Origin: Moritella sp. F3
GTDB taxonomy: Bacteria > Pseudomonadota > Gammaproteobacteria > Enterobacterales > Moritellaceae
Direction of reading: 5' to 3'
Assembly: GCF_015082335.1 (NCBI RefSeq)
Contig: NZ_BLRL01000006.1
Coordinates: 163,933-227,932, forward strand
Length of the DNA: 64,000 bases
Part shown: piece after piece, positions 34,793 through 44,255 of the stretch
How the letters are laid out: every line of letters starts with the position of its first letter
Position numbering within the stretch: the first letter of the stretch is position 1
The notes under the pieces: generated by a model
The model's input: only the letters and a program-made list of their open reading frames with translations
What the model was told of the DNA's origin: nothing
Database searches by the model: none
Program-made: the position numbers and the translations under genes

Positions 34793-34948
34793 GATATATT
34801 CCGTTCTAATTACGTTTCACATAATTCACTATTTAAGCCTTGAACGAATCACCGATATTCATTTGAAAAAATGATATTTATCTTTCAAGCATTGGTTCAT
34901 GCACGATGAAATATCGGTGTTCCATCAGCGGTTGCTGATTGTGTTTAG

Positions 34949-35917
34949 CTACTTAATAATTTGAAGTGCTTCCGTTAATACATATTCATCTGCGTTATAC
35001 CATGGTAGGGTGTTTATGCTTGATAGACGGATATTTTCTAATGTAGGTATGTCACTAAAAGGTTTATATATAAAACCCGCAGCTACAGCTGATTTCCATT
35101 GTGCACCTGGTTGTCTAAACGCCACAGAGTTATTAACTGATTCAGCATTAACTAGACGAGATTCGATCATTTTGCCGATAAACGTCGAGCCATTCCCACG
35201 TTCAATTAAGTCCGCATCAATTGTACTATTTTCAATTGTAACAGCTGATAAAAGGCTTTCTTCTAACGTGCCAATGGCACCGCCAATATAAACATTACCG
35301 CCGAAATAATCCCTGATTTGGATATATACAGAATCCAATTTAGCTCCATTTAACGAAGAGTTTTCCAATACACCGACAAGTCCACCAATATGCTTTGCTT
35401 TGTCTGAAGTCGTAATATGAGAATTATAACTAGTAACCCCCTCTAATTGACTTTGGTTGCTAACATAACCGACAAGCAAACCCAAACCATAACTGACACG
35501 GTGAGATGTACTGATTGCGCTTTTACTAATACTCACATCTGAAATTGAAGTGTTATATGCGGCATTACCGGCCAGCAAGCCGATAGCAGTATTCCCGTCA
35601 TTTTCAGTAATGCTCATTGAGTCAAGATTTAAATGACTAATTTGACCACCTATGACTCTTGAGAATAAGCCCACATACTGATCGTCATACCGAATTTTAA
35701 GACCAACTATACTGTAACCATTACCATCGAGTTTACCTTTAAAATCGACTGCTTTGGTTTGTACAAAACCATTACAATCGATATCGTGAGAGAGAACGTA
35801 ACTTTCTTTTGATCTATTTGGGATATCTAGTAGCTGTTCGCATGTTTCAATAGTTTCTGCTGCAAATGAAACTGGCGAAAGCAATGCTATTAAAGATATC
35901 AAGATTTTTGTCTTCAT
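34949..35917 (-). CDS. Secreted GLUG-repeat beta-helix protein
   Basis: 322 aa from the ATG at 35917 (ribosome site AAGGACATAAGC); the longer frame from 35983 adds no signal. A clear signal peptide ends SFAAE. Repeats of the GLUG type (YVGLFSRVIGG, AIGLLAGNAA, GLGLLVGYVS, HIGGLVGVLE, YIGGAIGTLE) about 45 residues apart point to a right-handed beta-helix, as in secreted adhesins or autotransporter passengers. The protein is short for an adhesin and has no membrane anchor. It may interact with other cells. Confidence 0.7.
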   Translation of the reverse strand: MKTKILISLIALLSPVSFAAETIETCEQLLDIPNRSKESYVLSHDIDCNGFVQTKAVDFKGKLDGNGYSIVGLKIRYDDQYVGLFSRVIGGQISHLNLDSMSITENDGNTAIGLLAGNAAYNTSISDVSISKSAISTSHRVSYGLGLLVGYVSNQSQLEGVTSYNSHITTSDKAKHIGGLVGVLENSSLNGAKLDSVYIQIRDYFGGNVYIGGAIGTLEESLLSAVTIENSTIDADLIERGNGSTFIGKMIESRLVNAESVNNSVAFRQPGAQWKSAVAAGFIYKPFSDIPTLENIRLSSINTLPWYNADEYVLTEALQIIK

Positions 35918-36028
35918 GCTTATGTCCTTGTTGTTATTCCGAATTGGGTGTAAATACAGTAGAAAATGAAATGCTCTGAGCAATATATCTACATACCGAA
36001 CAGCGTTTATAAACGACGATTCAACACC
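35918..36028. other. 5' region of the GLUG gene with boundary motif
   Basis: TTCCG at 35937-35941 in the plus-strand reading; the transcript from the promoter at 36029 runs through it. Confidence 0.4.
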
Positions 36029-36056
36029 ATAATAGCGTACTTAGTACGGATTGCAA
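36029..36056 (-). promoter_or_regulatory. Minus-strand promoter with palindromic spacer
   Basis: TTGCAA, 16 bp, TATTAT. The spacer holds CGTACTTAGTACG (36036-36048), a perfect 6-1-6 palindrome, best of three related sites. Confidence 0.65.
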
Positions 36057-36290
36057 CAGTTGGATATTACTTGTATATATTTTATTTAACCTGTTGAATC
36101 GAATCTGGAGTGGCTATACTTGGTCTAGTTGTAAATGCAGATACTGAAGGTGTTTTTAAAGCTTGTTTTATAGGTAATTTAGGTCGTTCATAAATAGAAT
36201 ATCCAATAAAGTACGCAAGCGATAATTTATTAAATTGAATAATCAGTGATTAGTTATCACGATACTGATACTCATTTTAAAAGATACATA
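36057..36290. other. Intergenic, nothing recognised
   Basis: AT-rich; no gene, no hairpin that I can support. Confidence 0.4.
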
Positions 36291-36297
36291 GATTAAT

Positions 36298-36452
36298 CGT
36301 CAAAGGGACAGGTTACGACGTTAAAAGTCCCTCACTCCCAAGTTTTACACCATTTAAACAACCACCAGCATTAACACTCTCAGCATTAATATTCATAACC
36401 GATGTGCATTGTCATGCCTATTAGAATGTAAATCACTGGTTATACCTGTTAT
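36298..36452 (+). ncRNA. Truncated leader RNA, copy 10, joined to the cassette array
   Basis: The 5' part of a leader (CGTC/GACG stem, AGGGA/CCCT, Chi at 36362-36369, start of the first long stem) ends abruptly after GTTATTTGG. The minus-strand gene at 36449 begins (at its 3' end) here. The promoter is also decayed (CTGATA and CATAGA). This marks a junction between the plus-strand units and the big cassette array. Confidence 0.65.
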
Positions 36453-36832
36453 TTGGAACATGTTTCGGTATTATGACTTAGATCCAAAGAAGAAAGATCC
36501 ATTACCATTGACCCATCCTCACGATCAAAGAAGATACTTTCTGGTGAAAATATACGACCTATCGCATACAAGAACGTTCCTATTTGAGTAAGGATTTCAA
36601 AGTCTAACTCTTTAGGGGCGGGGGGGGCAGTCAATAGCTTTATGCACTCATTAGCAATTACGATTATGTCAGTAGGCAAAGGTTTACTATTGGCGTGTTT
36701 GGTAAGGATACCGCCAATATTTACACCTAGCATAAGTAGATCTGACTGAGGTGGGTTTACAAATGCATTTTCTATTTCAATTACAACGATAGTGTCAAAT
36801 ATATTTCTAATACAAATTTTCATTTTTTTCAT
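36449..36832 (-). CDS. Hypothetical 127 aa protein at the array end
   Basis: Soluble; FDTIVVIEIENAFVNPPQ and a helical KELDFEILTQIGTFLYAIGR block. Its last codons are provided by the broken leader, so the native C-terminus has probably been replaced. Last gene of the array. Unknown. Confidence 0.5.
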   Translation of the reverse strand: MKKMKICIRNIFDTIVVIEIENAFVNPPQSDLLMLGVNIGGILTKHANSKPLPTDIIVIANECIKLLTAPPAPKELDFEILTQIGTFLYAIGRIFSPESIFFDREDGSMVMDLSSLDLSHNTETCSK

Positions 36833-36874
36833 GCTTTATAATTCCATTGGCGTAACTTACTTACCGTGTTTGAG

Positions 36875-37063
36875 TTAATTTCTAGTGACTAATTGGTGAT
36901 CATCCATCTTTAAGTGTGAGTCGAGTTCAGTATCACCATATTTCATTGATGCTTTAAGGTGACTAATAATATCTCTTTCTTCTTTTCTTGATATTATCCC
37001 CTGGAAATGTAACTTCATTAGCCTGTTTTTTATTTTAGATAATTTTTGATGTTGAGAATCCAT
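36875..37063 (-). CDS. Small charged helical protein
   Basis: 62 aa, Lys/His-rich, likely one or two helices (KIKNRLMKLHFQGIISRKEERDIISHLKAS). The helix QGIISRKEERDII resembles SHOCT-type oligomerisation helices, a weak likeness. Boundary motif at 37070. Confidence 0.5.
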   Translation of the reverse strand: MDSQHQKLSKIKNRLMKLHFQGIISRKEERDIISHLKASMKYGDTELDSHLKMDDHQLVTRN

Positions 37064-37135
37064 GAATTATTCCGTATTTGAGTGCGCATGCACAATTGCT
37101 GTTTGCCTGATATTTACCGTGATCTGACGTGGCTT

Positions 37136-37372
37136 TTAATTAAAATTAAAAGCATACTTGGGATTAGCATCTTTATATTCGGGAAATGCAATTTCCAGTT
37201 CAGCTCCTAATTCTTCACCAATGGCAATGAAAGTCATGATAGATAACGGCGGCTCTGACTTTGTTTTTGCCACATCTTTTTTAATCGACTCAATTGTTTT
37301 AGGCTCAGTTAAAAAAATTAAACCTATTCTTTTTTGATATTCGAAATCACCCCGAATCCAATGTAAGTAAAA
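37136..37372 (-). CDS. Small hypothetical protein, start uncertain
   Basis: Up to 78 aa. The boundary motif CGGAAAATT at 37373-37382 lies inside the longer frame (ATG at 37420), so translation probably starts at the TTG just after it. The conserved-looking part is KTIESIKKDVAKTKSEPPLSIMTFIAIGEELGAELE. Unknown. Confidence 0.45.
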   Translation of the reverse strand, partial: FYLHWIRGDFEYQKRIGLIFLTEPKTIESIKKDVAKTKSEPPLSIMTFIAIGEELGAELEIAFPEYKDANPKYAFNFN

Positions 37373-37382
37373 CAATTTTCCG

Positions 37383-37787
37383 CTAAGATTTATCGAAAAC
37401 AAAAACAGCATCATAACCACTGCTATTCACTTCAACATCTTGGTACAAGTCACGCAATCCAATTTCTTGAAGATAAAAGATAAGATCCACAAATGGCTTC
37501 ATGCCATAAGTTTTAATTGTTCTGTATATCTCTGAACTCTCATTTTTAATTGCAACTTCCATTTCACTACCGGCATGATCATCAGAATCAAACTGCTGAA
37601 TGTAATCAGCAATGTCGCCATCAAAACTTGGCACTTCACTGCTGATAATTTCGGAAGTAAGTGCTTTCAACTCAAGAGCATCAAACTTTGAATTTAAGTG
37701 TCGAACCACCGTTGCATTCGATTTAGAAATACGATTTTGTTTAGCTTTCAACTTTGCCCGTTTAGATCTTTTTTCTTTATTCGCCAT
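37383..37787 (-). CDS. Small protein with basic N-terminus
   Basis: 134 aa. Lys/Arg-rich first 28 residues (KEKRSKRAKLKAKQNRISK), then acidic helical sequence. No family recognised. Confidence 0.55.
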   Translation of the reverse strand: MANKEKRSKRAKLKAKQNRISKSNATVVRHLNSKFDALELKALTSEIISSEVPSFDGDIADYIQQFDSDDHAGSEMEVAIKNESSEIYRTIKTYGMKPFVDLIFYLQEIGLRDLYQDVEVNSSGYDAVFVFDKS

Positions 37788-37822
37788 TACTTAATGTACC
37801 TTTGTTTTTTGAATGAAAATCT

Positions 37823-37844
37823 GATTTTGCAGATCTGCAAAATC
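37823..37844. repeat. Perfect 22 bp palindrome
   Basis: GATTTTGCAGA/TCTGCAAAATC with no loop, between two cassettes. Similar palindromes at 30398 and 55055. Confidence 0.75.
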
Positions 37845-37857
37845 AAGGACAGCTATT

Positions 37858-38334
37858 CTAATGCTTTTTATTTAATGAGTTAATTAACTCAATAGCTTGT
37901 GCCTTAAATTCTGCGCTATCAAATTCCCATGTTTCATTAGGCTCTGGCAAAGAGGGGAATATTTCAAAAAGAGCATATTCAAATACTTCCATAGTTCTCA
38001 CTACATCAAAAAATTCAAAGTTTAGTGATTCAAGCATGATTAACGTACTTGAGTGATCCGATGGTTCATTTTTCAAGTTAATGATTACACTCTCGTAATC
38101 TTCACCTCCATAAGCCCCTTCAGTACCACAACTAGAGCGAATACTACCCCCTTCAATAGATACATCTACCCAAATTTCACCATCTTCATAATCGTCTTCG
38201 TTTAACGATATAGTTACTATTTGAAACTCACCATCTGTATCATTAGGCAAATAAGAAACACCAATCAGGCTAGGTACTGAACTACTCATGATTTTATTGG
38301 TTTTCACAAATTCAATTGCTTCTCTAAACTTCAT
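37858..38334 (-). CDS. Hypothetical acidic 158 aa protein
   Basis: Acidic; strand-rich core (GEFQIVTISLNEDDYEDGEIWVDVSIEGG). Ribosome site GAAGGTAAGTTT. Unknown. Confidence 0.6.
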   Translation of the reverse strand: MKFREAIEFVKTNKIMSSSVPSLIGVSYLPNDTDGEFQIVTISLNEDDYEDGEIWVDVSIEGGSIRSSCGTEGAYGGEDYESVIINLKNEPSDHSSTLIMLESLNFEFFDVVRTMEVFEYALFEIFPSLPEPNETWEFDSAEFKAQAIELINSLNKKH

Positions 38335-38398
38335 AAACTTACCTTCTTATAGATTCCGTTATTGAGTTTTGTATTTTCAAACCTACGATTTTTAGGTA

Positions 38399-39118
38399 TT
38401 AAAATTGATTACAAATATCACTATTATTTATCAATTCCTTTAACTGAAGTATATCCCGTTTTATGTATGCCTTTTCGATAGAAACCTTTTCTGTATCAAT
38501 AAACGTCATGAGTTCGATTGTACCAGCCTGCCTTCCACATTTTCCCTCAATTAACGAGTCAATCATAAACACACTTCCAGAGGAGTGCTCTGGAGCATGA
38601 TCAAGAGCAAGGTAAAGCATGTTTTTTTGCTTATCCCCAGTATTAGGGTGCCTTGCAAGTGTCAACATTAAAGATCTGCCATCAGACGGGTTATCCTGCA
38701 AAGTCGTTTCCATACTTAACTTTTGTTCATACGTTAGATTTGGCGCTACACGTTCAATATCATCCCAATTTAAAGTTGCTTTGTTTAACTCCCATATCTC
38801 GCGCAGCCTTACGTTTTCAGGACTATTCCACATAGACTCATTTAAGTCATTAAGGTCATTTTTATCAAAATCGATTTCTTGAATATCTTTCACACCGTAA
38901 AAACTCCCTACCAATAGCTCTTCACCGCGTTGTTGTTGTAAAGTAATTCCACTAGATGAAATAGGTAAAGCAACTTGTAATGTATTAATCGTTTTAGGTG
39001 TGTTGTGTTGCGATCCACTAGCTGTACTCTGAATAGGTGACTGACTATTTACTATAAGTTGAGTAAATACAGAACCGATGATAATACCAGCGCCAAGAGT
39101 AATTACGGTCTTCTTCAT
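38399..39118 (-). CDS. Membrane-anchored or exported protein
   Basis: 239 aa from the ATG at 39118; the longer frame crosses the boundary motif. N-terminal segment KKTVITLGAGIIIGSVFTQLIV anchors it; the rest is charged with paired Cys (EGKCGR and NSDICNQF). Unknown. Confidence 0.55.
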   Translation of the reverse strand: MKKTVITLGAGIIIGSVFTQLIVNSQSPIQSTASGSQHNTPKTINTLQVALPISSSGITLQQQRGEELLVGSFYGVKDIQEIDFDKNDLNDLNESMWNSPENVRLREIWELNKATLNWDDIERVAPNLTYEQKLSMETTLQDNPSDGRSLMLTLARHPNTGDKQKNMLYLALDHAPEHSSGSVFMIDSLIEGKCGRQAGTIELMTFIDTEKVSIEKAYIKRDILQLKELINNSDICNQF

Positions 39119-39146
39119 CCTTATTAACAACCTTGTATCCGTTAAG

Positions 39147-39464
39147 TTATTCGATGATCTTAAAAGTCGATCTACGCTGTTCTGCAAGCTCATTAGAGTT
39201 CATCCGCGCCTTAGCAACGTTACCAACGATTACTCCATCAGAATCAGTGATTATAAAGCGCTTTCTTGCCAAGTAACCTAAGCTATTTCTAAATGAATTA
39301 TCAGTTAAACCAATAGATGGTAAATAATAATGGGCCGAACAATCTTGATCTGAGATTGTGTCTAAATGCTTAATGTATTCAGAATCATCTAATTTCTGTT
39401 TTTTACTTGCAGTAAACTTTCGATAAACCAATTTGGCTAAATCCCAAATCATTATCCCGATCAT
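39147..39464 (-). pseudogene. Cassette family E, copy 1, start region broken
   Basis: 105 aa frame (MIGIMIWDLAKLVYRKF...), paralogue of the gene at 46139. Upstream the frame reads MDEII, TAA, AVIYAMIGIM where the paralogue has MNEIMQAAIYAMIGIM, so a Gln codon (CAA) has become TAA at 39480-39482. Translation could restart at the ATG of MIGIM but with a shortened membrane segment. Confidence 0.65.
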
Positions 39465-39694
39465 TGCATAGATAACAGCTTATATAATTTCATCCATTTA
39501 CAAATTTTCTGAGATCGATAGGTGCATTAGCCAATTAATTGATTTTTGAATTATCTAGGCTTTTCCAATACTCATTCATACTAGCAATGGCCTCTATGAA
39601 TAAGTTATTTTTAACTAATAAATTAGCGATTAAAATCGGTATAAAACCCATTGCCAAACCGACTCCCAAAAGGCAATAAGATTAATTGAAGATT

Positions 39695-40045
39695 TTAGAG
39701 TTCACTTAAAGGCCAATTTAGATCTATTATGTTATTGGCTTTTTGTATCACTGCGTACAGTTCGATTGCATTTGCTTCAACTGCACATTCGTCATGACTT
39801 ACAGGTGGATTCTCTATCGAATCTATAAAAGATTTTGAATCACTAATAGGCTTACGACAAATTAACTTATAACGCTGTAGTGTTTTCTCGTTATCCCTGT
39901 CGAGAGCAACCCATTCAGATATAAAATGGGCCGTAACACTTTCATTAATTGTTATAACTTGGTTTATTTGTCCTACAACGAACATAGATAAACCAAATGC
40001 TGATACACCACCCCATGCAATAGTTTTTCTTAAATACTTATTCAT
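39695..40045 (-). CDS. Small protein with N-terminal membrane anchor
   Basis: 116 aa; segment AWGGVSAFGLSMFVVGQI (about 10-27), then a periplasmic part with two Cys. Preceded by a boundary motif (40065) and an independent ribosome site AAGGAAAT. Unknown. Confidence 0.55.
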   Translation of the reverse strand: MNKYLRKTIAWGGVSAFGLSMFVVGQINQVITINESVTAHFISEWVALDRDNEKTLQRYKLICRKPISDSKSFIDSIENPPVSHDECAVEANAIELYAVIQKANNIIDLNWPLSEL

Positions 40046-40073
40046 TTTTATTTCCTTATGTATTTTCCGTTTA

Positions 40074-40346
40074 TTAATCAGTTATCAATTTAGCCATTTT
40101 GTTTAACACTGTTTTAGCAAACTCGGGGGCTTGGTTTTTCGCTAAATCCACCCCTTTAATATCACCGGTTACAAAGCCTAAATAATGTAATTCATACAAG
40201 TCGGGTTCTTCATCTGACTTTTGAATTATCATCATTTCTTGACCAGCGAACATCGATGTTTGCATGATGCTATGATCTTCACCGCGCCACTTTTGCGGTT
40301 CAATATCCAATCTTAATCGTCCCGTTGGGCTTGTTTTAATATCCAT
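40074..40346 (-). CDS. Cassette family D protein, copy 2
   Basis: 90 aa paralogue of the protein at 30062 (about 70 percent identical by eye). Soluble, unknown function. Confidence 0.65.
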   Translation of the reverse strand: MDIKTSPTGRLRLDIEPQKWRGEDHSIMQTSMFAGQEMMIIQKSDEEPDLYELHYLGFVTGDIKGVDLAKNQAPEFAKTVLNKMAKLITD

Positions 40347-40445
40347 CTAATTTTTCCAATGTAAGCAGAAATAAGTTTCCGTTGATTGGCCGATGCCAGT
40401 TTCCAACTATATTAATGAGCCATTATATTCCCCACCAAAAAGTCA

Positions 40446-40694
40446 CTATTTTTTCACCCAGTCTGGCGTCTCGATGGTTTTCATTTCGGGTATATGATGA
40501 ATGTCGTTTTTTGTGAAAACATGCATCTTACCTCCTAAACCTGATTCTGAAACAGCAACAATATCACCTACTGGATCTTTAATTAGTACAGGCTTAAGTA
40601 TTTCTCTTCTACCGACAAAATACATCATTTCAAGTTCAATGGGGAGTCCATCACAGGTTTCAACTGGACCTTGTTGCATCACTATTTTTTCCAT
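40446..40694 (-). CDS. Small soluble protein
   Basis: 82 aa; beta-rich with a KDPVGDIVAVSES step and a C-terminal PDWVKK. Unknown. Confidence 0.5.
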   Translation of the reverse strand: MEKIVMQQGPVETCDGLPIELEMMYFVGRREILKPVLIKDPVGDIVAVSESGLGGKMHVFTKNDIHHIPEMKTIETPDWVKK

Positions 40695-40904
40695 ATATTT
40701 TAAACCGTCCTTTCAGTGTTTGGTTTAGAAAATTGCAGAATTAGCAACTTTCCGTGTTTTAGTGCGCATGTGCACTTTCTGTAAAATTCTGTTGTTTCAT
40801 TATCTACTTGGTTGTTGGCTTAGATAGGCAGCTTTCATACTTACCTGTGAGTACCATCATTTCATTAAATGTTTCATCGTACTGCTGTGATGATGCGGCC
40901 TTTG

Positions 40905-41150
40905 CTACCTATTCTTGTAATTTTCTTTCTTATTTGATACCGCATGCTGATATATAAAGGCACAAGTAACTGGGGTGAAAGCGACGGAATGTATAATGAA
41001 CCAAAGAACAGTTCGACCAATGTTGAATTGTTCATGTACGATTACAGCCCCTACAAATGCGGATAGTAATAACCCGATGATAGAGAAAATAAAGAGTATA
41101 GATAAAGTACTACCGTTGATAATCCATTTTTTAATTTTGTTCAAAGTCAT
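40905..41150 (-). CDS. Small membrane protein, two segments
   Basis: 81 aa with hydrophobic segments at about 15-38 and 48-68. Unknown. Confidence 0.55.
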   Translation of the reverse strand: MTLNKIKKWIINGSTLSILFIFSIIGLLLSAFVGAVIVHEQFNIGRTVLWFIIHSVAFTPVTCAFIYQHAVSNKKENYKNR

Positions 41151-41217
41151 TACTTGTCCTTATTTACCATTACTCGATGCCAAAGCCATCACCAGCGGCA
41201 CATCCATTATGATTTTG

Positions 41218-41601
41218 TTAACCAATGTACGTATTTAGTGGTTTAAATTCACATGTATTAGCTGCATCAACTTGTCGCTCAATCGCAATTATAGGATTAT
41301 TAAATACTCTTAAATCCATTGGGAAAACAAAACTCACGACTTTGATGAGAAAACTAGCTGCGAACGAAGCTTCCGGACCGCTACAGTGTTTAGATATGAC
41401 GCTAGCAAACTCAAAGTATTGCTCCATTCTAAATTGTGTTGAACCGTCCAGAATTTTGGTCAAATCACCTTCCATGCGAGCAGGGAATGCACCAGAGTCA
41501 ACCAATGCACTGTAAGCTTCATGAGTAGACATTTTACCAGTATCGTTATCTGAGCATCCACTCATGACTAGAAGTGTAATTAATACGATAAATTTATTCA
41601 T
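41218..41601 (-). CDS. Small lipoprotein
   Basis: 127 aa. Lipobox LVMSGC with Cys16; later two more Cys (SKHCSGPEA, NTCEFKP). Unknown function. Confidence 0.65.
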   Translation of the reverse strand: MNKFIVLITLLVMSGCSDNDTGKMSTHEAYSALVDSGAFPARMEGDLTKILDGSTQFRMEQYFEFASVISKHCSGPEASFAASFLIKVVSFVFPMDLRVFNNPIIAIERQVDAANTCEFKPLNTYIG

Positions 41602-41679
41602 CAGGTAAATTCCGATAAGTTGATAGTAAATTTACTACTGCCATTTTCTTACAAATGGCAGGGGTAAATTAACTTGCAC

Positions 41680-41940
41680 TTAATTCATTGACTCAGCTTT
41701 TAACTTTGAGAGTTCATTAGCCTTTTTATCTAAATCATTCATGGTTGTAAATACTGGACCACCAGTAGAAATACCAATTGCAAGACCAACCAAAGTATCA
41801 ACCTTATCAACAGGCAGATCGAGTTCTTTAGCCACTCTTTTGCAAGCTCGCACATCGTTCAAGCCAAATTGCAATACTTCCATTAAACAGCTAGCTAAAT
41901 CATCATCTAATTGTGAGAATGCTTTTTTTACATTGTTCAT
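41680..41940 (-). CDS. Small helical protein
   Basis: 86 aa, helical (SQLDDDLASCLMEVLQFGL, ACKRVAKELDLPVDKVDTLV). Short loop KELDLPVDKV has HTH-like spacing, weakly. Unknown. Confidence 0.5.
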   Translation of the reverse strand: MNNVKKAFSQLDDDLASCLMEVLQFGLNDVRACKRVAKELDLPVDKVDTLVGLAIGISTGGPVFTTMNDLDKKANELSKLKAESMN

Positions 41941-41965
41941 ATGTTCCCTTAATTTTCCGACAAGA

Positions 41966-42298
41966 TTAATCTTTTAGTAACACGACTGTTTCAACCTTGG
42001 CTTTATCCAAAGTTAACAAGTTAAACTCTTTGCGTTCACCATCTTTAAAGATCACTATCATGTTTGTAAATACGCCACTCTCTAGTGGGCTAATCAAAAC
42101 AGAGTTTGGTTTTTCACTGTTAATATCAACCTTTATTGATGAACTTGCACCAACACCAATTAGGTCTATTGTTTTGTCAAAACAAAGCTCATGAGAAGTG
42201 TTTAACGGCATGTAGTTGATCACAGGTGACGGTGCTACACATTCAGCTTTAGCGCCAAATGTTGATAGTGCCAAGAGTAAATAAAATGATTTTTTCAT
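41966..42298 (-). CDS. Exported small protein
   Basis: 110 aa. Signal peptide (about 1-18, ending AKAE); mature beta-rich part with two Cys. Unknown. Confidence 0.6.
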   Translation of the reverse strand: MKKSFYLLLALSTFGAKAECVAPSPVINYMPLNTSHELCFDKTIDLIGVGASSSIKVDINSEKPNSVLISPLESGVFTNMIVIFKDGERKEFNLLTLDKAKVETVVLLKD

Positions 42299-42940
42299 GT
42301 AAAATATTCCATTCCATTAAGTAAAAAGAATTTTCCGTTGGGTTTGTATTTTTGCATCAAAACGACAGTTATTTTCATTTATTCTAGCTCTAGGTTGTAG
42401 TTGCCATTCTCCTAGTCTTAATAGCTTTAAGAAAAGGTTTGCACTCTTAAAATCAAATCCCATATATTTATTAAGCATAATTTGACTACCAGTTCAAAAT
42501 TACTAAAGCGTTAAATATCAAAAAAATTACTAATATTAGATTCGTGTAATTTTTTTTACTCATAAACAAAATCCCGTTATTGTACACTTAAATTAATTAT
42601 ACCGTCCTTAGTACGGCTGTCACGTTTTAAATTTCAGTTAGCACAAGTTAATTGTTAAGACTCATCGGAGTTACTTAGTGCCTTACATTAATGATTTATC
42701 TAGAAAGAACTTCAGATATCCATCTGCCAAAGTAATAAAGGAATATCAGAAGGGGGTAGGGCTCCTGAGTGGGCTTTGCAGATCTCCGCGAATAGCACTA
42801 ACTCAAATTAGAAATGTTAACACCGTAATTGGATAATAATTTTAAGTTATTGCGCTGTTTTTAGTTAGGAATAATAATTTTCTGTTGTTTCAGATACGGC
42901 CGGTGGGACTTTATTAGCTACCAACTATTTTCCGACATAT
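42299..42940. other. Non-coding gap with a minus-strand promoter
   Basis: Contains boundary motif 42333-42337, the promoter at 42596-42623 and a half-copy of the TTTGCAG palindrome near 42776. I see no gene in 42630-42940. Confidence 0.5.
42596..42623 (-). promoter_or_regulatory. Minus-strand promoter with operator-like spacer
   Basis: GTGACA, 16 bp, TATAAT. Spacer contains CCGTCCTTAGTACGG (42602-42616). Likely drives the genes from 42298 downward, so the array has internal promoters. Confidence 0.65.
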
Positions 42941-43369
42941 TTATTGATAACTACATAATTTAAGAGTTCGCTTTACATCTTGAATGAAGGCTTCTAAGTA
43001 TCCTCCAAACATATCAACAGATTCACACCTTTCTTCCTGATCAAGAATCTCATTTTGCCAATAACAATCTAACCATCGCACCAGTAGCTTAAACGTCCCC
43101 AGCGCAGTGCTTAATAACCAGCTATTTTCTAACGATTCATCAGTGACAGGTTTACTTTTAATTACCGAAGGTAAGCGAGCGTAACTCTCAATCTCAACAA
43201 AGTACTCTTTAAGTAATATGATTAATGAGTCAATAGATTCAGCTTTGTTGGGATTCAACGCCTCAACAATGACAAGTAGTTCTTTGGTTCTCTGCTGATA
43301 TTTCCCTGCATGTATCGCTAGTATAAACGTTACATTCATTGGCGATCTAAGACTTTGTTCGTTACTCAT
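42941..43369 (-). CDS. Hypothetical helical protein
   Basis: 142 aa, mainly helical, Trp/Cys in WLDCYWQNEILDQEERC. Boundary motif 43379. Unknown. Confidence 0.55.
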   Translation of the reverse strand: MSNEQSLRSPMNVTFILAIHAGKYQQRTKELLVIVEALNPNKAESIDSLIILLKEYFVEIESYARLPSVIKSKPVTDESLENSWLLSTALGTFKLLVRWLDCYWQNEILDQEERCESVDMFGGYLEAFIQDVKRTLKLCSYQ

Positions 43370-43407
43370 TGGCGTATATTCCGGTATGTATTGGCTCCAT
43401 AAAAAGT

Positions 43408-43761
43408 CTACTGATTTCTCAAGTTATCAATTTCTGCGTGAATAGATTGATTTTGAAACTCTACCCATTGATTAAATCGCTGTACTTTAGCTTGTTGGCA
43501 TAACAATGGATTGTCAGATGCCTTTAGATTAGATTTTTTTTGTTCTAGCAACCAACCACAAAAACTTAAATATTCATTAATGCTGTTTGCCAATAAACTT
43601 GCGCAATAATAATTAGGATCTTTTTTGGAGTGAGGACAATTGATAACAATATTTTTCCCTTGGATCACTGATAATTCATATATTGTTTTTGATGATTCAT
43701 TACCTTTGGCTGCTTGCATGCTGCCAAGAATAACCATAAAAGAAAGTATAACCTTTTTCAT
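43408..43761 (-). CDS. Exported small protein with several cysteines
   Basis: 117 aa. Signal peptide (about 1-20); four Cys in the mature part (NCPHSKKDPNYYC, FCGWL, LLCQQAK). Likely periplasmic and disulfide-bonded. Boundary motif upstream is a TTCTG variant (43811). Confidence 0.6.
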   Translation of the reverse strand: MKKVILSFMVILGSMQAAKGNESSKTIYELSVIQGKNIVINCPHSKKDPNYYCASLLANSINEYLSFCGWLLEQKKSNLKASDNPLLCQQAKVQRFNQWVEFQNQSIHAEIDNLRNQ

Positions 43762-43821
43762 TTTGAAAGCTCCCTGATTTCTTCATGTGTAAATTGCTAA
43801 CAAACTAAATTCTGTGATTGT

Positions 43822-44133
43822 TTATTTTGTTACCCAACAAGGTTCATCTTGATTCTTGTGGCATAACTCTAATTCATATACATCTAGCTTATTTAGTTTT
43901 GCTTCATTGGCTGTTACAACAGTTAACAAACCGTAACCAACTACAACAAGACTTGAATTGTCTCTTTCCATTATTAAGCGAGCGGCCTCAGCAGAAGCTA
44001 AAAATTCATCGTCAACATGGTTACAGCCGTTTTTCTGTCTTGAAGTCTGTTTCGATTTACCATCAAAAATAAACCACTCCAAACTTCCTGACATACGTCC
44101 AACAATCCCTTTAAACATTGCTATCTTATTCAT
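43822..44133 (-). CDS. Small soluble protein
   Basis: 103 aa; GMSGSLEWFIFDGKSKQTSRQ-like N-terminus, C-terminal CHKNQDEPCWV. Unknown. Confidence 0.55.
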   Translation of the reverse strand: MNKIAMFKGIVGRMSGSLEWFIFDGKSKQTSRQKNGCNHVDDEFLASAEAARLIMERDNSSLVVVGYGLLTVVTANEAKLNKLDVYELELCHKNQDEPCWVTK

Positions 44134-44255
44134 GTTTTACCGCCTTACAAATTTTCCGTTAATTGAGTGCCAAAATGGCAGGTTTTTATTACTAGTGCAT
44201 ATTAGCGATTAGCATGCGAATGCTGAATTTTGCATTGTTTAATAATACTTTAAAA

